A stretch of DNA of 64,000 nucleotides from Porphyra umbilicalis (lineage: Eukaryota > Rhodophyta > Bangiophyceae > Bangiales > Bangiaceae): positions 1-64,000 of the forward strand of contig KV918913.1 in assembly GCA_002049455.2 (NCBI GenBank), given 5' to 3'. Below the pieces are notes generated by a model. That model searched no databases, had not been told where the DNA came from, and saw nothing but the letters and a program-made list of their open reading frames with translations. Position 1 is the stretch's first letter. Every line of letters begins with the position of its first letter. Positions 31,810 through 42,895 of this stretch are shown piece after piece. The position numbers were made by a program, and so were the translations under genes.

Positions 31810-32430
31810 TCACTCTTCATCGTCCGCCTCAGCCAAAACCACATCAACCCTCTCATCGACAGCCTCAACTACGGTCTCAGCTACCATCCAGCGACGCATC
31901 ACCTGCGCATGGTCTTGACCGCTTTCGCTCTTTAACTTGCGCTGCAGCGTCGTGTTGGCCACCATGACTAATGCAGAAGACACGTCCAATGTTTTGTTGC
32001 CAGCAACTGGCTGAGCGTCATCAGGCTGACGTCTGAGCTCAGTGCTGGCCCTATCGGGCAGGCAGTCCGCCTTCAAGCAGACGGGCGTGCAATCTGCGCG
32101 GGCAACATTGCGTTCCATTCCTCCAGGACGAGCTCGGACTTGTGGAAGCTGATCCTGCCTGAAAAGAAGTTCAACAGGTGACCCATAAATGTGTTTGCTG
32201 TCCACGTCCCCCTGCCTCTCGGAGCCTCTGGTGCGTTCTTTAGCCCGGATATATCCACTGTGGATATATCCTTTGACGGTGTCAAACGAAAAATGACCGT
32301 AATGGCTGTAGCGCAAGTGGGTGCTGCCTCTCCTCGTCTGATTGCGCAGAAGATGAAGTCGCTGGCCCACATTGCTGTGCACAGGACCAAAAGCGTTATG
32401 CTGTGCTATCGAATCACGTAATTTTGGCAC
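31810..32430 (-). CDS. hypothetical protein, 206 codons, uncertain
   Basis: An open minus-strand frame ending in an acidic tail (LAEADDEE). The C-terminal third looks helical (SSALVMVANTTLQRKL, VMRRWMVAETVVEAVDERVDVV). I recognise no family, and the N-terminal half is not convincing; part of it is laid over the palindromic gatatatc pair. It may be the last exon of a gene, a TE relic or chance. Confidence 0.25.
   Translation of the reverse strand: MPKLRDSIAQHNAFGPVHSNVGQRLHLLRNQTRRGSTHLRYSHYGHFSFDTVKGYIHSGYIRAKERTRGSERQGDVDSKHIYGSPVELLFRQDQLPQVRARPGGMERNVARADCTPVCLKADCLPDRASTELRRQPDDAQPVAGNKTLDVSSALVMVANTTLQRKLKSESGQDHAQVMRRWMVAETVVEAVDERVDVVLAEADDEE
32247..32271. repeat. pair of ggatatatcc palindromes
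   Basis: ggatatatcc, a 5-bp spacer actgt, then ggatatatcc again. The same decamer core is found in tandem at 12691-12722. Function unknown. Confidence 0.7.
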
Positions 32431-33301
32431 AACTATTGCAGTCTTCCCAATTCTGGCCGATCAGAACAAGAACAACCTACAGTCTGCACAACTTCTCATT
32501 AGTCGAGAGGTCGTATCCGGCCGAATGGATGGCTGTCGTGCACAGTTGTTCTTGTCGGGATCCGCCAAAATTGGGGAGACAGCAATATGTCGTGAGACCG
32601 GTCAAAGACACTTTGTGGCCAGACCGGGACCATCTTGGCTGTTGCCCAATGCGCACGATCAGCCTAAACTTATGCTGTCTTTTTCACGAGTATGCTATTT
32701 TTTTTCTAGATAGGGGCTACATCAAAGGTCTTCAAATTTAAGCCAAACTTTGACGGCAGATCTCACCATTTTACCGACGCCATCCGAACCATTTAGAGCG
32801 ACTCTGTGCCGTGTCACGACCAAGCTGACTACCTCGACGACCGCAGCAGTCACCACGAGTGTCCCGTTTGATCCCAGGTCTATCCGACCGCGGGATTGTC
32901 TGGCACACATGCATGGCTGGACTGTGGTAGTATGCCATCTACCGCGGTGACCTGTCGTGATCCGTCTCAACTAGAGGCTCAGATTGCAAAGGACCACAGA
33001 GGCCCAGGGTCACTTACCAGGCCATGTCATTGGAATGGTTAGGAAGACGGTCACTAACTGAGTGGCCCAAGTAACGGCTTAACGAGCGACTTGCTTTCGT
33101 ACCGAAGTTCGGAAAATATGCACCCAAATTGGGTACCCGTTAAATCCTCCCAATCGTCCTGGGTTTTCATCCTGCGCTAATGTTTTGATATATACGCCTT
33201 GCTTACTTAATGGGCTTCGTTGGCGCGGGAGCGATGCGTGGTTTACTCCCTTCTACTCCCAGTGGGAGTGGGTGGCCCTGGTGGGTCGGGGTGCGTGTCC
33301 A
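32431..33301. other. anonymous DNA, no gene supported
   Basis: About 870 bp of near-balanced composition with only short ORFs and no recognised repeat. Confidence 0.5.
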
Positions 33302-33470
33302 TGTTGGGACCCCTTTTTGCGTGTTCTGAGCGGGGTCCCTGAGAGTATATAAGAGGGGAGGTCTGCGGTCCTGGCCCCGACCCCCTTTGCCCACCAAGTA
33401 AACATTCGGCTCCAACAGTGCTGTGTCGTGCTCGTCGGGGTGTACCTGGCCACGCCAGTTGTGTGTTGGC
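33302..33470 (+). promoter_or_regulatory. TATA-bearing block, possible solo LTR or core promoter
   Basis: Begins tgttgggacccc, has inverted ggacccc/ggggtcc arms, and then a strong TATA box agtatataagagg (33344-33356). A tggcgg motif that could serve as a primer site lies just downstream (about 33469). No second copy is seen, so an LTR origin is only a guess. Confidence 0.35.
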
Positions 33471-34194
33471 GGTTCTGGTGTTTTCTCTCGGGGTCCTGGA
33501 TCGGGATTACCGGGCGTCACGGCACGGTCGCCCCATGCGCTGGGGGTGAGTGTGCTGTGACGCCACATGGACCAGACATCGCCGGCGGCTCGATTCTCGC
33601 GCGAAACGAAGCCGCCGCAGTTACGCCCCCGCTGGACATGAGCGTTCCTGTCCTTACCAAGAACCGTAACGGCCAGAACTTGCAGTGCCCCTTTACTCTC
33701 CCCCTCTTGACACCTCGTCGGTCCACACATCAAAAACAACGAGCTGCGGGGGACGCTTGGAGAGCTGCACTTGGTAACTCCTGCCCCCCACCCGCAGGGG
33801 CCCTGACTGTCTCGCAAGGACTGTTGAGACAAGCCGGGCCGAGCGCCCGCATGGGCCGGAAGCACCTCGTGGGGGGCCCGGATTCACGCGATTACACTGC
33901 TTTGCGGCCACTTGTGGGCCGGTGGGGCCAGCTCGGCACACCGCTTGCATCTCGTGGCGGCACCCCAGCGAATGCCCTCATGTGAGAGGGTACACTGCAG
34001 TACGGCCACATGGGAGTCGGTGAAGGCGGATGAGGTGATCTGGGTGACCACCTGGGCCAATCAGGCACGCAACGCCCGCGCTGATTTGAGGGCAGGGGCC
34101 CGGCGGGTGACCATGGCTGCAGCCAGGCTACTGACGCGGTCCAGGGCAGCACCGGTGATTCTCGCCCCCTTCCAGCCCACGCTCTGCCTTAAAG
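33471..34194. other. region downstream of TATA block, no supported gene
   Basis: A plus-strand frame (to 33985) is open, but its protein shows no family pattern and many Cys/Pro/Arg from composition. It may be a 5' leader or a dead element. Confidence 0.35.
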
Positions 34195-34425
34195 TCGTGC
34201 GCACCACCGTCGCGCGCACCACCGTCGCACGCACCACCGTCGTGCGCCCTACTGCCGCGCGCACCACAGTCGTGCGCACCACAGTGGCGCGCACTATCGC
34301 GGCGCGCATCACCGTCGCGCAAAGCACAGTCGTGCGCACCACCCTGGCGTGCAGCATCGTCGCGCGCATCACCGTCGTGTGCATTACCTTCGCGCGCATC
34401 ACCGTCGTGTGTACTACCCCATTGC
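34195..34425. repeat. 15-bp minisatellite (about 15 degenerate copies)
   Basis: A 15-bp unit close to cgcgcaccaccgtcg is repeated in tandem with substitutions. Because 15 is a multiple of three, both strands translate to pentapeptide repeats (TTVAR-like on plus), so the open frames through it are a consequence of the repeat. Confidence 0.85.
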
Positions 34426-34476
34426 GGACACAAACCCGACCGCTTTACTTGCGGACCCTCACGGGACCGCTCCGGC

Positions 34477-35946
34477 ATGGACGCCAGTCCGCGTTCGGTT
34501 GCTGTTGTCCAATTTTATAAGGACCTCTCCGTGGCCATGGTGCTCGGGGCCAGGGCTGGCCTCATCGTGCGAAGGGCTCTGCGTGCCGCCCATGGGCGCG
34601 TCGAGAAGCGGCCAGTGGGGGGCTCTCGGCCGGGACGTCAACCCAATCGCCACCGTGACTTCGATCTCGGCGCGCACTCGATCATGCGCGACTACTTCGG
34701 CGTCGGGGGCGAGCCGCCTGTCTATCGTAAGCGAGATTTCGAGAAGCGGAATCGCATTCCACGGTTGGTCTTTAGGCCACTCTACGTGGTCTTCCGCAAC
34801 GAGCCGTGGTGGAGGCGGTCCACCAACGCAACCGGGCACCTACAGTCCCATCCGCTCCAGAAGCTGGTTGCGGCGCTACGAGTGCTGGGGTATGGCGAGC
34901 CGTACGACCACCCTGATGAGTACTGCCGCGTGTCGCGTTCCACAATCGCCGAGGCCACCAGACGCTTGACCAAATTTATTGTCAACAAGTAGGAGCCGAC
35001 CTTCGTGTGCCTGCCAACAGAGGAGGAGCTCAAGAACATCCCCACCCGTCACGCGGCCAGTGGCATGCCGGGATGCATTGGCGCCATCGATTGTACACAT
35101 TCGTAGTGGCTGAAATGCCCCAAGGCTCTCGCGGGCCAGTACGACGACTGCAAGAGTAAGCGTTCTGTGGTGATTGAGAGCGTGTGCGATGAGGACATCC
35201 ACATCTGGCATTTTTTGATTGGGGCGCCTGAGAGTTGTGACGACACGATCGTGCTGGCGTCCTACCCGCTGATGCTGGATGTCAATGCTGGCGTGTGGCT
35301 GCCGCGAAACATTTCCTACACACTGAGCGGCCGGACACGTCGCTTGCTCTTTTACACGGCCGATCGAGGTTCTCCACGATATGACCTGTTTGCGACACCC
35401 CACCCTGTTCCCGACACTCGCAAGTTTGCTGTTCACACCCGATTTCAAGACACTGTCCGCGAAGACGCCGAGAGACTGTACGCGGTGATGCCCTCACGCT
35501 TCAACATTGTCCTGCGCTCGGCGCGCTTGACGTCTGTCATCGGCATGTTCAACACCGGCAAGGCGGCAGCCATCCTGCAAAACAGGGCCATTGAGTGTAC
35601 ACGCGAGGACTTTGTGGCGCAGCAGCGGATGCAGGAGCCACGGGGCGCTGCTCACAACGAGGCCATTGGCGGTCAAGGTGCCTTTGGGGGCGACCAACCG
35701 GCGTTTGTCGTTGACGACGGGCAACGTGGCGGTGGCGTGTGCGGTCCTCCTGTGTCCATCGAGACACGCGGCCAAAGCAACTCCAACGGCCATAAAGTCG
35801 AGCACGACATGGCCGTCGGCTCGCTACGGTACACCGACGGGGCGGAGTGCGTGGCCAATGATACGATCGCGCATTTTGCGCTGCCACATGACATTTCGGA
35901 GCACACCTATGCTAACCGTGGCCGCTTATCGCTACCGTATCTGTGA
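34477..35946 (+). pseudogene. PIF/Harbinger transposase
   Basis: ATG at 34477. The N-terminal region has RPGRQPNRHRDFDLG, IMRDYFG, VYRKRDFEKRNRIPR, then HPLQKLVAALRVLGYGEPYD and DEYCRVSRSTIAEATRR, the helical part typical of PIF transposases. The DDE nuclease follows: PGCIGAIDCTH (first Asp at 35089-35091), LAGQYDDCKSKRSVVIESVCD, IWHFLIGAPESCDDTIVL (second Asp) and REDAERLYAVMPSRF (Glu). Two in-frame TAG codons break it (34990-34992 and 35104-35106), with matching protein on both sides. The C-terminal ~130 residues after about 35600 are low-similarity sequence. It would cut and paste elements with a 3-bp TWA target; a Harbinger-type MITE lies 570 bp downstream. Confidence 0.88.
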
Positions 35947-36508
35947 GCTCGACCTCCCTTGTGAGTTCGGAGTAGCGGTTGGGTGGTGGGGTGGCGTGCC
36001 TATCGCAAAGCACAAGCCATTAATGTTTCTTTTTCCCGCTTTGCAGGTTTTGTTTTTCCTCGACATCATTGCCTTCCTTTGTGTTTCAGCCGGCTTCTTC
36101 TGGGAATGATGCGCACAGCGCAGCACTCAGTAAATACTCAATATGTCGAAGACCCCGTTGCCGCAGGCATGCGGCCTGGAGCAGGCGTTTATCAGGCCGA
36201 CAATGAGCACCGTGTGTTGCTGCACAAAGTGCAGTAAGTATGTGGGTCTCTTCCTTGATTGGCCTCTAAAAAGAAGATGCTATGTAGTCTGTGCTATGCG
36301 TCAGATTATGCGCTTGCGGTGGGCGGGTGCGATCGTGCGCTGGGGCATGCGTTGGGGCCCGGCGACTTCAGCAGGTGTGCGAGTGGATACGTGCACGCGC
36401 TGCTCTGCGCTTTCCAGCGGCAGGCGCGCTGAAAAAGAACTGCGAAATGTCTATTTCGTGCATTTGGGAGTATAAAAACCATTTTTCTCCCAGCTGTTCC
36501 AGACGTTC
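35947..36508. other. spacer between Harbinger transposase and MITE
   Basis: About 560 bp without a gene; presumed 3' flank of the transposase. Confidence 0.45.
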
Positions 36509-36511
36509 TTA

Positions 36512-37474
36512 GAGCAAGCCCAGCGGTTCGCACCAACACCAGAATATGGTGATTTCTTTCGAAATCGTGGCGTGATGTGAGTGGCTCCCCCATAATATGG
36601 TGCGCGCGATGATCGTCGTGCTCCACCGGTGCGCGCATCATATCGCGGAATGCTGTGCTGACTTTTTCGTATCAATGTGCACTTTCCATCCAATTGTGGC
36701 ATGCTTGTATACAATACGGGAGGCCTTGATGGCGTCCTACCGCACTTCGCAGGCCCGAGCAGGCCGTCCCCCCCCAGCCACGCGGGTCGAGGATGCCCCC
36801 GGACTCCGGCTTGGAGTCCGCTGCAGGTGGTGCACACGCCGCGAAATGGCCGTGATTGCGCCGCTGTAACGCGGCCTTCAGTTGACCGCTCCCAATTGCC
36901 GCATCTGAGAGACTGAAGGGGACCGTCTTAGCGAGGGCGAGCAACTCAGGTGGAGATAACGTCAAGCCACTCCTCGGACCGACCACCTTTCTCACAACTG
37001 GTTCCATGACGGACGATGACGGGAGAGCCGCAGGTTGACGGGGCAGCGCGGTGGCAACCAGTGGGGCTGAGGCGGGGTCGTCTGCATCCATCTGGGAGGG
37101 CACGACCTGTGAAGGCCTGCTGGACTGTCAAAGTGGGGGTCAAAGATGATGTGGCAGGGAGGAATTTGGACAGTTGGCAAGCTGAGACCGTTTAGGGCCG
37201 GATTGCGAGCGTCGTGGCTCGCAATCATGCACAATATTTGATCAAATTCTAATTGTTTAACTCTTATCGAACGGGGGTTTCCCCCATACGCTTCACCAAA
37301 CGTTAAGATGGTGCAGATCTGACACCATACCACCGGTTTATGGTGTCGGATCAACACCATCCCAACAGTTGGTGCGGATCATGCACTATAAATCTGACCG
37401 CTGGGCACCCTTCCGCACCATAAATTGGTGTTGCACCATAATTTGGTGCAGGATTCGTACCGCTGGGCTTGCTC
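36512..37474. mobile_element. Harbinger-type nonautonomous element (MITE)
   Basis: Terminal inverted repeats GAGCAAGCCCAGCGGTTCG (36512-36530) and its mirror with one mismatch (37456-37474), flanked by a 3-bp direct repeat TTA (36509-36511 and 37475-37477). A GAGC start and TTA target are hallmarks of PIF/Harbinger. Subterminal hairpins include gacaccata...tatggtgtc (37320-37346). No transposase inside; a weak minus-strand frame (37103-36672) may be a captured or relic fragment. Confidence 0.85.
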
Positions 37475-37477
37475 TTA

Positions 37478-38316
37478 GACCATTAGAGGGCAGAGAACTG
37501 GATTCTGTGGCATGTGTACACAAGGAAAAATAAAAAGTGCCAAATGGGTCGTAAAGAGCTCGGATACACGGAGGTGTGTTTCCGTCAGTCGAAAACCGCC
37601 CCTAGTCTTCGTCTCAGACGACCCGAAACGGGTCCAGACCGGCTTCTGAAAGAGGCGCCGAATGAGTTTGATTCCGCATACTAGGCTGAGGCATGCTACT
37701 TGAGTCGCTGTCCAGATCTTGTGCCTGGACCTCACCCGTTTTGCCGGGGACGTGAGTCTATTCGCACTGTCAGGCGTGTAGCCCCCCCCAACCAAGTTTG
37801 CGATTGCCCCGGCCAGGAATCTGGCATCGCATGGAAAAGCGCTTTTCTCACACGTCCACGAGCATCACCCGGCACCCACATCGCGTACGTGCGCCACTAA
37901 TGCGGTCCAGACCTTTCTGAAGCAGGCCCCAGAACTCGCGCATGGTGAGCGTACACGCCTGAGTCATTGCTGAGCTTTCGGGGCACCAGTATGGGTCACG
38001 TCGAAGCCGTGCGCCTTAGTGCGCGGCAGTGGACGTTGTGGTAACTCTGAGAGGCAGAAAAATTATACCGTACAGATTGCAGGCGCTCGCAAGGAAAACC
38101 GAATGGGAAAAAAGCACAGAAATATTCCCAGAGACACCAAGACCTAGTACCAGATGAGAAAGAACACAGACGCGATGTACTCAACTGCTACCAAGGTTGT
38201 CACACTGGTTTATTCATTCAATTGGCGTGGATGGCATGGACGGTGGCCATCTTGTCAATCTTGGCCACGATGGTGGTGGTCGTCCTGCAAAGTCACGCAA
38301 CCGTCGTCTCCTCTTC
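37478..38316. other. anonymous DNA; 3' flank of the interrupted minus-strand ORF
   Basis: No gene on the plus strand. A minus-strand AATAAA (38214-38209) lies about 100 nt beyond the stop of the ORF that ends at 38317 and could serve as its poly(A) signal. Confidence 0.45.
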
Positions 38317-38650
38317 TTAATCGGCTGTCGACGCGGCGGCGCGCGCCGCAATCAGCGCGAAAGTCCGCACGCGCAACCCACTGCGCACATGGTGCGGCGT
38401 TAATGGTGAGCGACGAGCTCTGGTAGTGACGCGGCCTCTTCGAGTGCGGCCGCCCGAGTCCTTCTCATGCGCTTCAGATTCCGCGACACAGTTGGCGTGC
38501 ACCTCGGCTCCGTACGCGTCGGTGCCTTCAGAGGGTAGGGCTGCAGATGCAGAAGCTCCGCGGCTCCGGTGGCCAACGGCGCGTTCGCCTCTAGCGCGGC
38601 CAGAACTGCCGTCGTCCTCCTCCGTCAGGTCCTTGTCCGTCCGTGCACGT
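38317..38650 (-). pseudogene. C-terminal half of Myb/SANT-NAM-like protein, cut off by GYP-2
   Basis: A minus-strand frame from the GYP-2 left junction to TAA 38319-38317, about 110 codons, acidic then basic (RTDKDLTEEDDGSSG; RTRRGRVTTRARRS). Removing GYP-2 and one copy of its 5-bp target duplication places this frame in register with the ORF ending at 52940 on the other side. It is therefore the tail of one gene. No domain is recognised in this tail. Confidence 0.6.
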
Positions 38651-39148
38651 TGTGGCGGTCGGGGGTCCCACAGTTGGAAGCGGCGTGGCCCCTCAGCTGT
38701 GGACAGCACACCCCCGGGGGCCGTCCCAAAATATCCCGATCCGGGCCAGCAAGGGAATGACCTGTCCAGATCCCGGGGAGATTAAATTCGGTCGGGGGCG
38801 GGGCTTTTCCCCTGTGCTTTTCCCAGCCCACCGACTACTTGTTTGAACTTTTTGCGTTGGAGGGGTTTTTCTGTTTGGCGCATTTGGGGCGGCTACTTTA
38901 GCCGCCGGCGTTCGGGTTTGGGAGGGGTTATTGACGTTGGGGACGCCGTTCCCGTCGCGTTTTGATAGAGACCAACTTTGCTCTGGACTCTGATTCCCCT
39001 CTGGGCTTTACCGTGATCCTCTTCTCCCGATGGGAAAAGGCTGGGCTGTGGGTCGATTCCCGGGGCAGTTCCTTCGACTGACCAAGCTGATCAAGTGGTC
39101 ACTTCGGCAAGACGACAAACCAAGGTGGTGGTGCATAGGACCGCTACA
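38651..39148 (+). repeat. GYP-2 5' LTR
   Basis: 498 bp from tgtggcggtcgg to ccgctaca; counterpart 52443-52939. Contains an A/T block gggagattaaattcgg (about 38776-38791) that may be the promoter. Confidence 0.92.
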
Positions 39149-39156
39149 ATGTCTGT

Positions 39157-39174
39157 TGGAGCAGCATGGGATTC
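39157..39174 (+). promoter_or_regulatory. GYP-2 primer-binding site
   Basis: tggagcagcatgggattc, 8 bases after the LTR. The same sequence with two changes is the primer site of GYP-3 (57241-57258). The implied tRNA 3' end has U73, typical of tRNA-Cys; that identity is inferred. Confidence 0.7.
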
Positions 39175-39339
39175 CGGCCGTTGCCACGCCGGTATCGGGC
39201 AGCCGGTTTCTCGATCGTCTGTTGGTTTGTGAGTTCAAGGCGACGTGGATCTCCGCATCGGTCTGTCGCCGATTACCGCCCGGCCACTACGATAGCGTCG
39301 CCACCCGACATCCCCAAGTTGGGCGCGATCGCTTGCGGT

Positions 39340-41125
39340 ATGTCGGCGGGTACATCCGCGGTGACCCCAGCGGCCGCTGCAACAGAGGGATCCGCGGCTG
39401 GATCAGGAATTCCCTCCACTCCTCCTCGGCCATTGGCGGACCTCGTGGGGAAAACGGTAGGGCGGGTCCCGCCGAGGGCCGATGCATTTCTCCCTCGACG
39501 TCACGACGAGCGGACGGGATGGGTGGTTCAAGATCGTGGTTCGATGACGCCTTTTGCGATGGCAGATCAGGACACGGCGCTGTCGACGTTCCGCGAGTCG
39601 TTATTGGCCGATGCTTCTCGGGTCATCGCGGCGAGCCCCGCGGGCTCTGCTCAAGATGCCCCCCGCCGCGATTCCCGCGTGGACACGCGAAAGAGCCGCA
39701 GCAAAAAGAGCTCACGGCGTCACCGTTGTCCTTCGTCGTCATCGTCGTCTACATATTTCTCGCCGTCACCGGCGACAACCGACAACGACGACGACCGCGT
39801 GGGGTGCAAGGTGGGGTCCGGTAAGTTGGCGGTTCCGAGTGCCCGGACGATCGCTTCGCGGGCGCCCTGGACTACCGATCGAACCGCCTGCGGAACCGTC
39901 ACTAGACCTACGGGGCGTCGCAGGCCCGCAAGCTGGGATGGACGTCCAAGAACATGAAACTCTCCTTCGGGGGTACCCCAATGTTCAACGGAAAGAAGCC
40001 TCTGAAGGTCTTCTCGTGGCTCCGGAGGTTCGTCGAGGCCTTCGATGACAACAACGTTTCCGAGGGGATGGTTTTGTACCTAATTCCCAAAATCCTCGCG
40101 GGCGACGCTGAGACGCGGTTATCTTGGAACCTACCGGGGTCGGATATCGCGGGTGGACGGGGCTCTCTTCGATCCTTCCCCGCGGCTGTCAATTGCTTGG
40201 TGTCGACCTACGCGGAGCCGCACGCTTTGGGGCTGGCGCAGGACAAGTTTAGCCGGGAGGCGCTCTTGGACAACTAGGTGGTGGACGCCTTTGCGGCACG
40301 CCTACGGAGTTTCGCCGAGATTTGCGGCAACATCTACTCCGAGGAAACAATGGAACAGAAGCTGATCCAAGGCCTACCGGAGTACCTACGGACGGATGCC
40401 TTCGTGTACATCTCGGCGCAACGAAGCTACCAGCAGTTGTCGACCTACGTGGCGGGAAAGTATCGGGCCGCCAAGGACGTCATGGCGTTGGCCAGCCGGG
40501 CGTCACCCGAGAGATCATCTCGGAACGGACAGACGTCGACGAAGCCCCGAGGCGTCTCGGCCAACCAGCTCTACTCCCCGTGGGAGGAGAAAGACAACGC
40601 GCCGCACGACAAGGTCGCAGTGCTGCCGTCGGGTACCCCGGGGTTCCGCTCGGCCGGAGCAGCGCCCTACCCTCGGCAGGAGGCCCCACTGGGTCCCCCG
40701 TTGTGCTATATGAGTTGGACGCGCGGACAACGGGTCCCTGATTGCAAGATTCTGACGGACAAGCAGCGGGACCTTGTAAAAGCCGCGCGGAGAACCTTCC
40801 TTCGACAGAGGAACGCGGGGGCGGGCGTCGCCTCGGATCGCACCTCCGTCGTCGCCCTGGTGTGGACGACCTGTTGGGCGACGCGGAGTCAACGCAGATT
40901 AAAGGGGGGGACACCCTGCCCGTGGCAACCCTGGCCAAAGGGCGCCGAGGGGCGGGAAATGCCGAAGGGGGGGTGGCGTTGCCATCCCCTGCAATCGCCC
41001 CTGTCCGCGTCAACTCCCCGGTCCATCCCCGTCACGTCACGTTCGCCTCCCCGGGAGTAACCGCGATGTGGCCTGTCCCGGACCGATGCCCCTGCCTTCG
41101 TGGGCGATACAGCCCAAAGTTCTAG
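39340..41125 (+). pseudogene. GYP-2 gag
   Basis: ATG at 39340 (MSAGTSAVTP). The N-terminal Ser/Arg-rich part is in one frame. The capsid core is in a second frame from about 39860 (KLSFGGTPMFNGKKPLKVFSWLRRF, QKLIQGLPEYLRTDAF, AKDVMALASRASPE), with TAG at 39903-39905 and 40275-40277. The zinc knuckle reads CYMSWTRGQRVPDC, having lost a Cys and the His. The final part is in a third frame (PGVDDLLGDAESTQIKGGDT) and ends at TAG 41123-41125, just after a slippery-type heptamer. Dead copy. Confidence 0.78.
41113..41125 (+). promoter_or_regulatory. putative -1 frameshift site of GYP-2
   Basis: CCCAAAG (41113-41119) is in gag phase as C CCA AAG, then ttc and the stop tag: one codon between heptamer and stop, as in GYP-1. 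The -1 frame is open for 14 codons beyond (LEDAVDATRIEFRE) before a lesion. A Z base of G is less efficient in eukaryotes, and no strong downstream stem is obvious. Confidence 0.55.
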
Positions 41126-42296
41126 AGGACGCTGTTGATGCTACGAGAATAGAATTTCGAGAATAGCGCGTCGTACCAATTGGCGCCGTGGCAGACCCCC
41201 GTCCCCACGAGGGCGGTGGTCGACACTGGCGCCGGACCCAGCGTGATCCGCGCGGATATAATGTCACAGGGGTGGATCGAGTATGCATCGCGGGAGCGGC
41301 CCCGGACCCAAGTGAGTGACGCCTCGGGGCATCTGCTCATGGTGAACCCGGAGGTGTCTCTGACCATCTATGTCGGGAGGGCCGCCAAGGAGTATGAGTT
41401 CCTCGTGGTCAAGGCACTGTCGGTACCGCTCATTCTCAGATGGGACTTCCAGCGCAACTACGTTAACACCATCTCTCCCAAGACGCAGACGATCAATTGG
41501 GACGATGGCACGTCCACGGTGGCGATGCGCAGCTGGACGGGAAACACGCGGCCCGCGCCCCCACGTCGAGGAAACACGCCGAAGGCCCAATCTTGGGCTA
41601 TCCGGCTTCGGTAAGGTGTAACCGTGGGCCCGTAGTGCATCCGGGCGGTTCAATTGTGCTGCAACGTCAAGAGAGTCCACCTTGTGCGGGAACGCCCCGT
41701 CCAAATGAGCCCACGAAATGTACTGTTGCACAACGCCGTCGCGGAGGTCTACCCCAACCCCCTGCGGTCCCTCTACCTGACAACCATCGGGTCTGTGCCT
41801 GTGCACCTAACCAAGGGGTATGTCGGCGGAGCTGCGACGTCCTACAATGGACTGTTGCACGTCGTCAAGGAGGGGGAGGAGCCGAGGGCGGTCCTAACGA
41901 TGGGGGTTGACCCCTGTGACAAGCCCAATGAGGAGTTTAAGGTGGGCCGGCAATCCGAGGTGGGGATCGACGAGGGACAACCTCCACCTCACCCGCCGGA
42001 CAAGACGTCCCTCAAGCCGGAGGCCGACTCGGACGGTGTCCCGGGTACGCTCCGCGGTGCCGTGGACGACCTCCTCGAGGAGTACAAGGCTCTGTGGGCG
42101 GGGCAACTCGTCAAGATCGACGTCACCCCGCACTGGATCGAGGTGACCCCCGGGGCACGGCCATGGCGGGCCCAACCCTATGTGGCGAGCCATTCCTCGA
42201 GGAACATCATCGCCAAGGACGTGCAACGACAACGGGACCTCGGTTTTATCAAGCCCTTGAGTGCCCAGCGGGCCCTCCCTGTGGTCCTGGTACCGA
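41126..42296 (+). pseudogene. GYP-2 protease and RT N-terminus
   Basis: Retropepsin with AVVDTGAGPSVIRADIM (catalytic Asp at about 41222) and VPLILRWDFQRNYVNTISP, where the usual ILG is ILR. The connector follows (LTTIGSVPVHLTKGYVGGAATS), then the RT start (EYKALWAGQLVKIDVTPHWIEV, QRQRDLGFIKPLS, VVLVP). The frame changes near 41165, and there is a stop at 41614. RT is cut at 42296 by COP-3 and continues at 47249 in register once COP-3 and one target copy are discounted. Confidence 0.82.
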
Positions 42297-42713
42297 TGTT
42301 GGACTGTGATGCTCGTCGCCGACTTCGCTGGCGGTTCGCGCATGGATGATGGTCGGTAACCCCTATGGTACCGCAGATGGTACATTTGCAAGACGTGGTC
42401 AAGTTGCACACATTTGTGTTGGGTCATCTTGAAACGTTACTTTTGGCATGTTTTGCATGTGATCTTCGCTTTGCTCTAGTGGCTGTGGGTTTGGTGAGTG
42501 ATTCGATTTAGTGCGAGGGCGTGGGCGTCGCTGTGGGCGCCGAAGGGGGGAGCACTTGATCCGGTGGGGACTATTTGAGAGGTGCTCTCGGTTGGGAGAG
42601 GCGGGGAACCTGAGGACAACCAACAAAGCACGTTTGCAAACACACACACAAGCTGAAGCCACTCAACCACTTCACCGTGGTCCCCCAACCCCTATCCTCA
42701 CTGCGTTTTAACA
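42297..42713 (+). repeat. COP-3 5' LTR
   Basis: 417 bp, tgttggactgtg to ttttaaca. Same family as 46828-47243 and the fragment at 14102-14391. Confidence 0.92.
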
Positions 42714-42730
42714 GGTTATGGGCCCAGAGC
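42714..42730 (+). promoter_or_regulatory. COP-3 primer-binding site (half tRNA-iMet)
   Basis: ggttatgggcccagagc abuts the LTR and is the complement of the initiator tRNA-Met anticodon arm (GGGCCCATAACC), as in copia and Ty5. Confidence 0.85.
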
Positions 42731-42895
42731 CGGGGCTGTGACAAGAGCAAGGTGTGCCAGCTGGCGTCGCGGCGGTCGCGGCAAGAGTGAAGAAGACGAG
42801 TTCAAGGTGGTTCAAGGACGTGAAGGTCAAGGCGCACGGCTCGGAAAGGCCGGTCGCTACGACAAGACGACATCATGGATTGAGTCGCTGCCGGC

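Noticed and set aside
33428-33985. Plus-strand ORF after the TATA block
   Set aside because: No recognisable domain, and composition explains its openness.
34061-34478. Open frames on both strands over the minisatellite
   Set aside because: The 15-bp period keeps frames open and gives only pentapeptide repeats.
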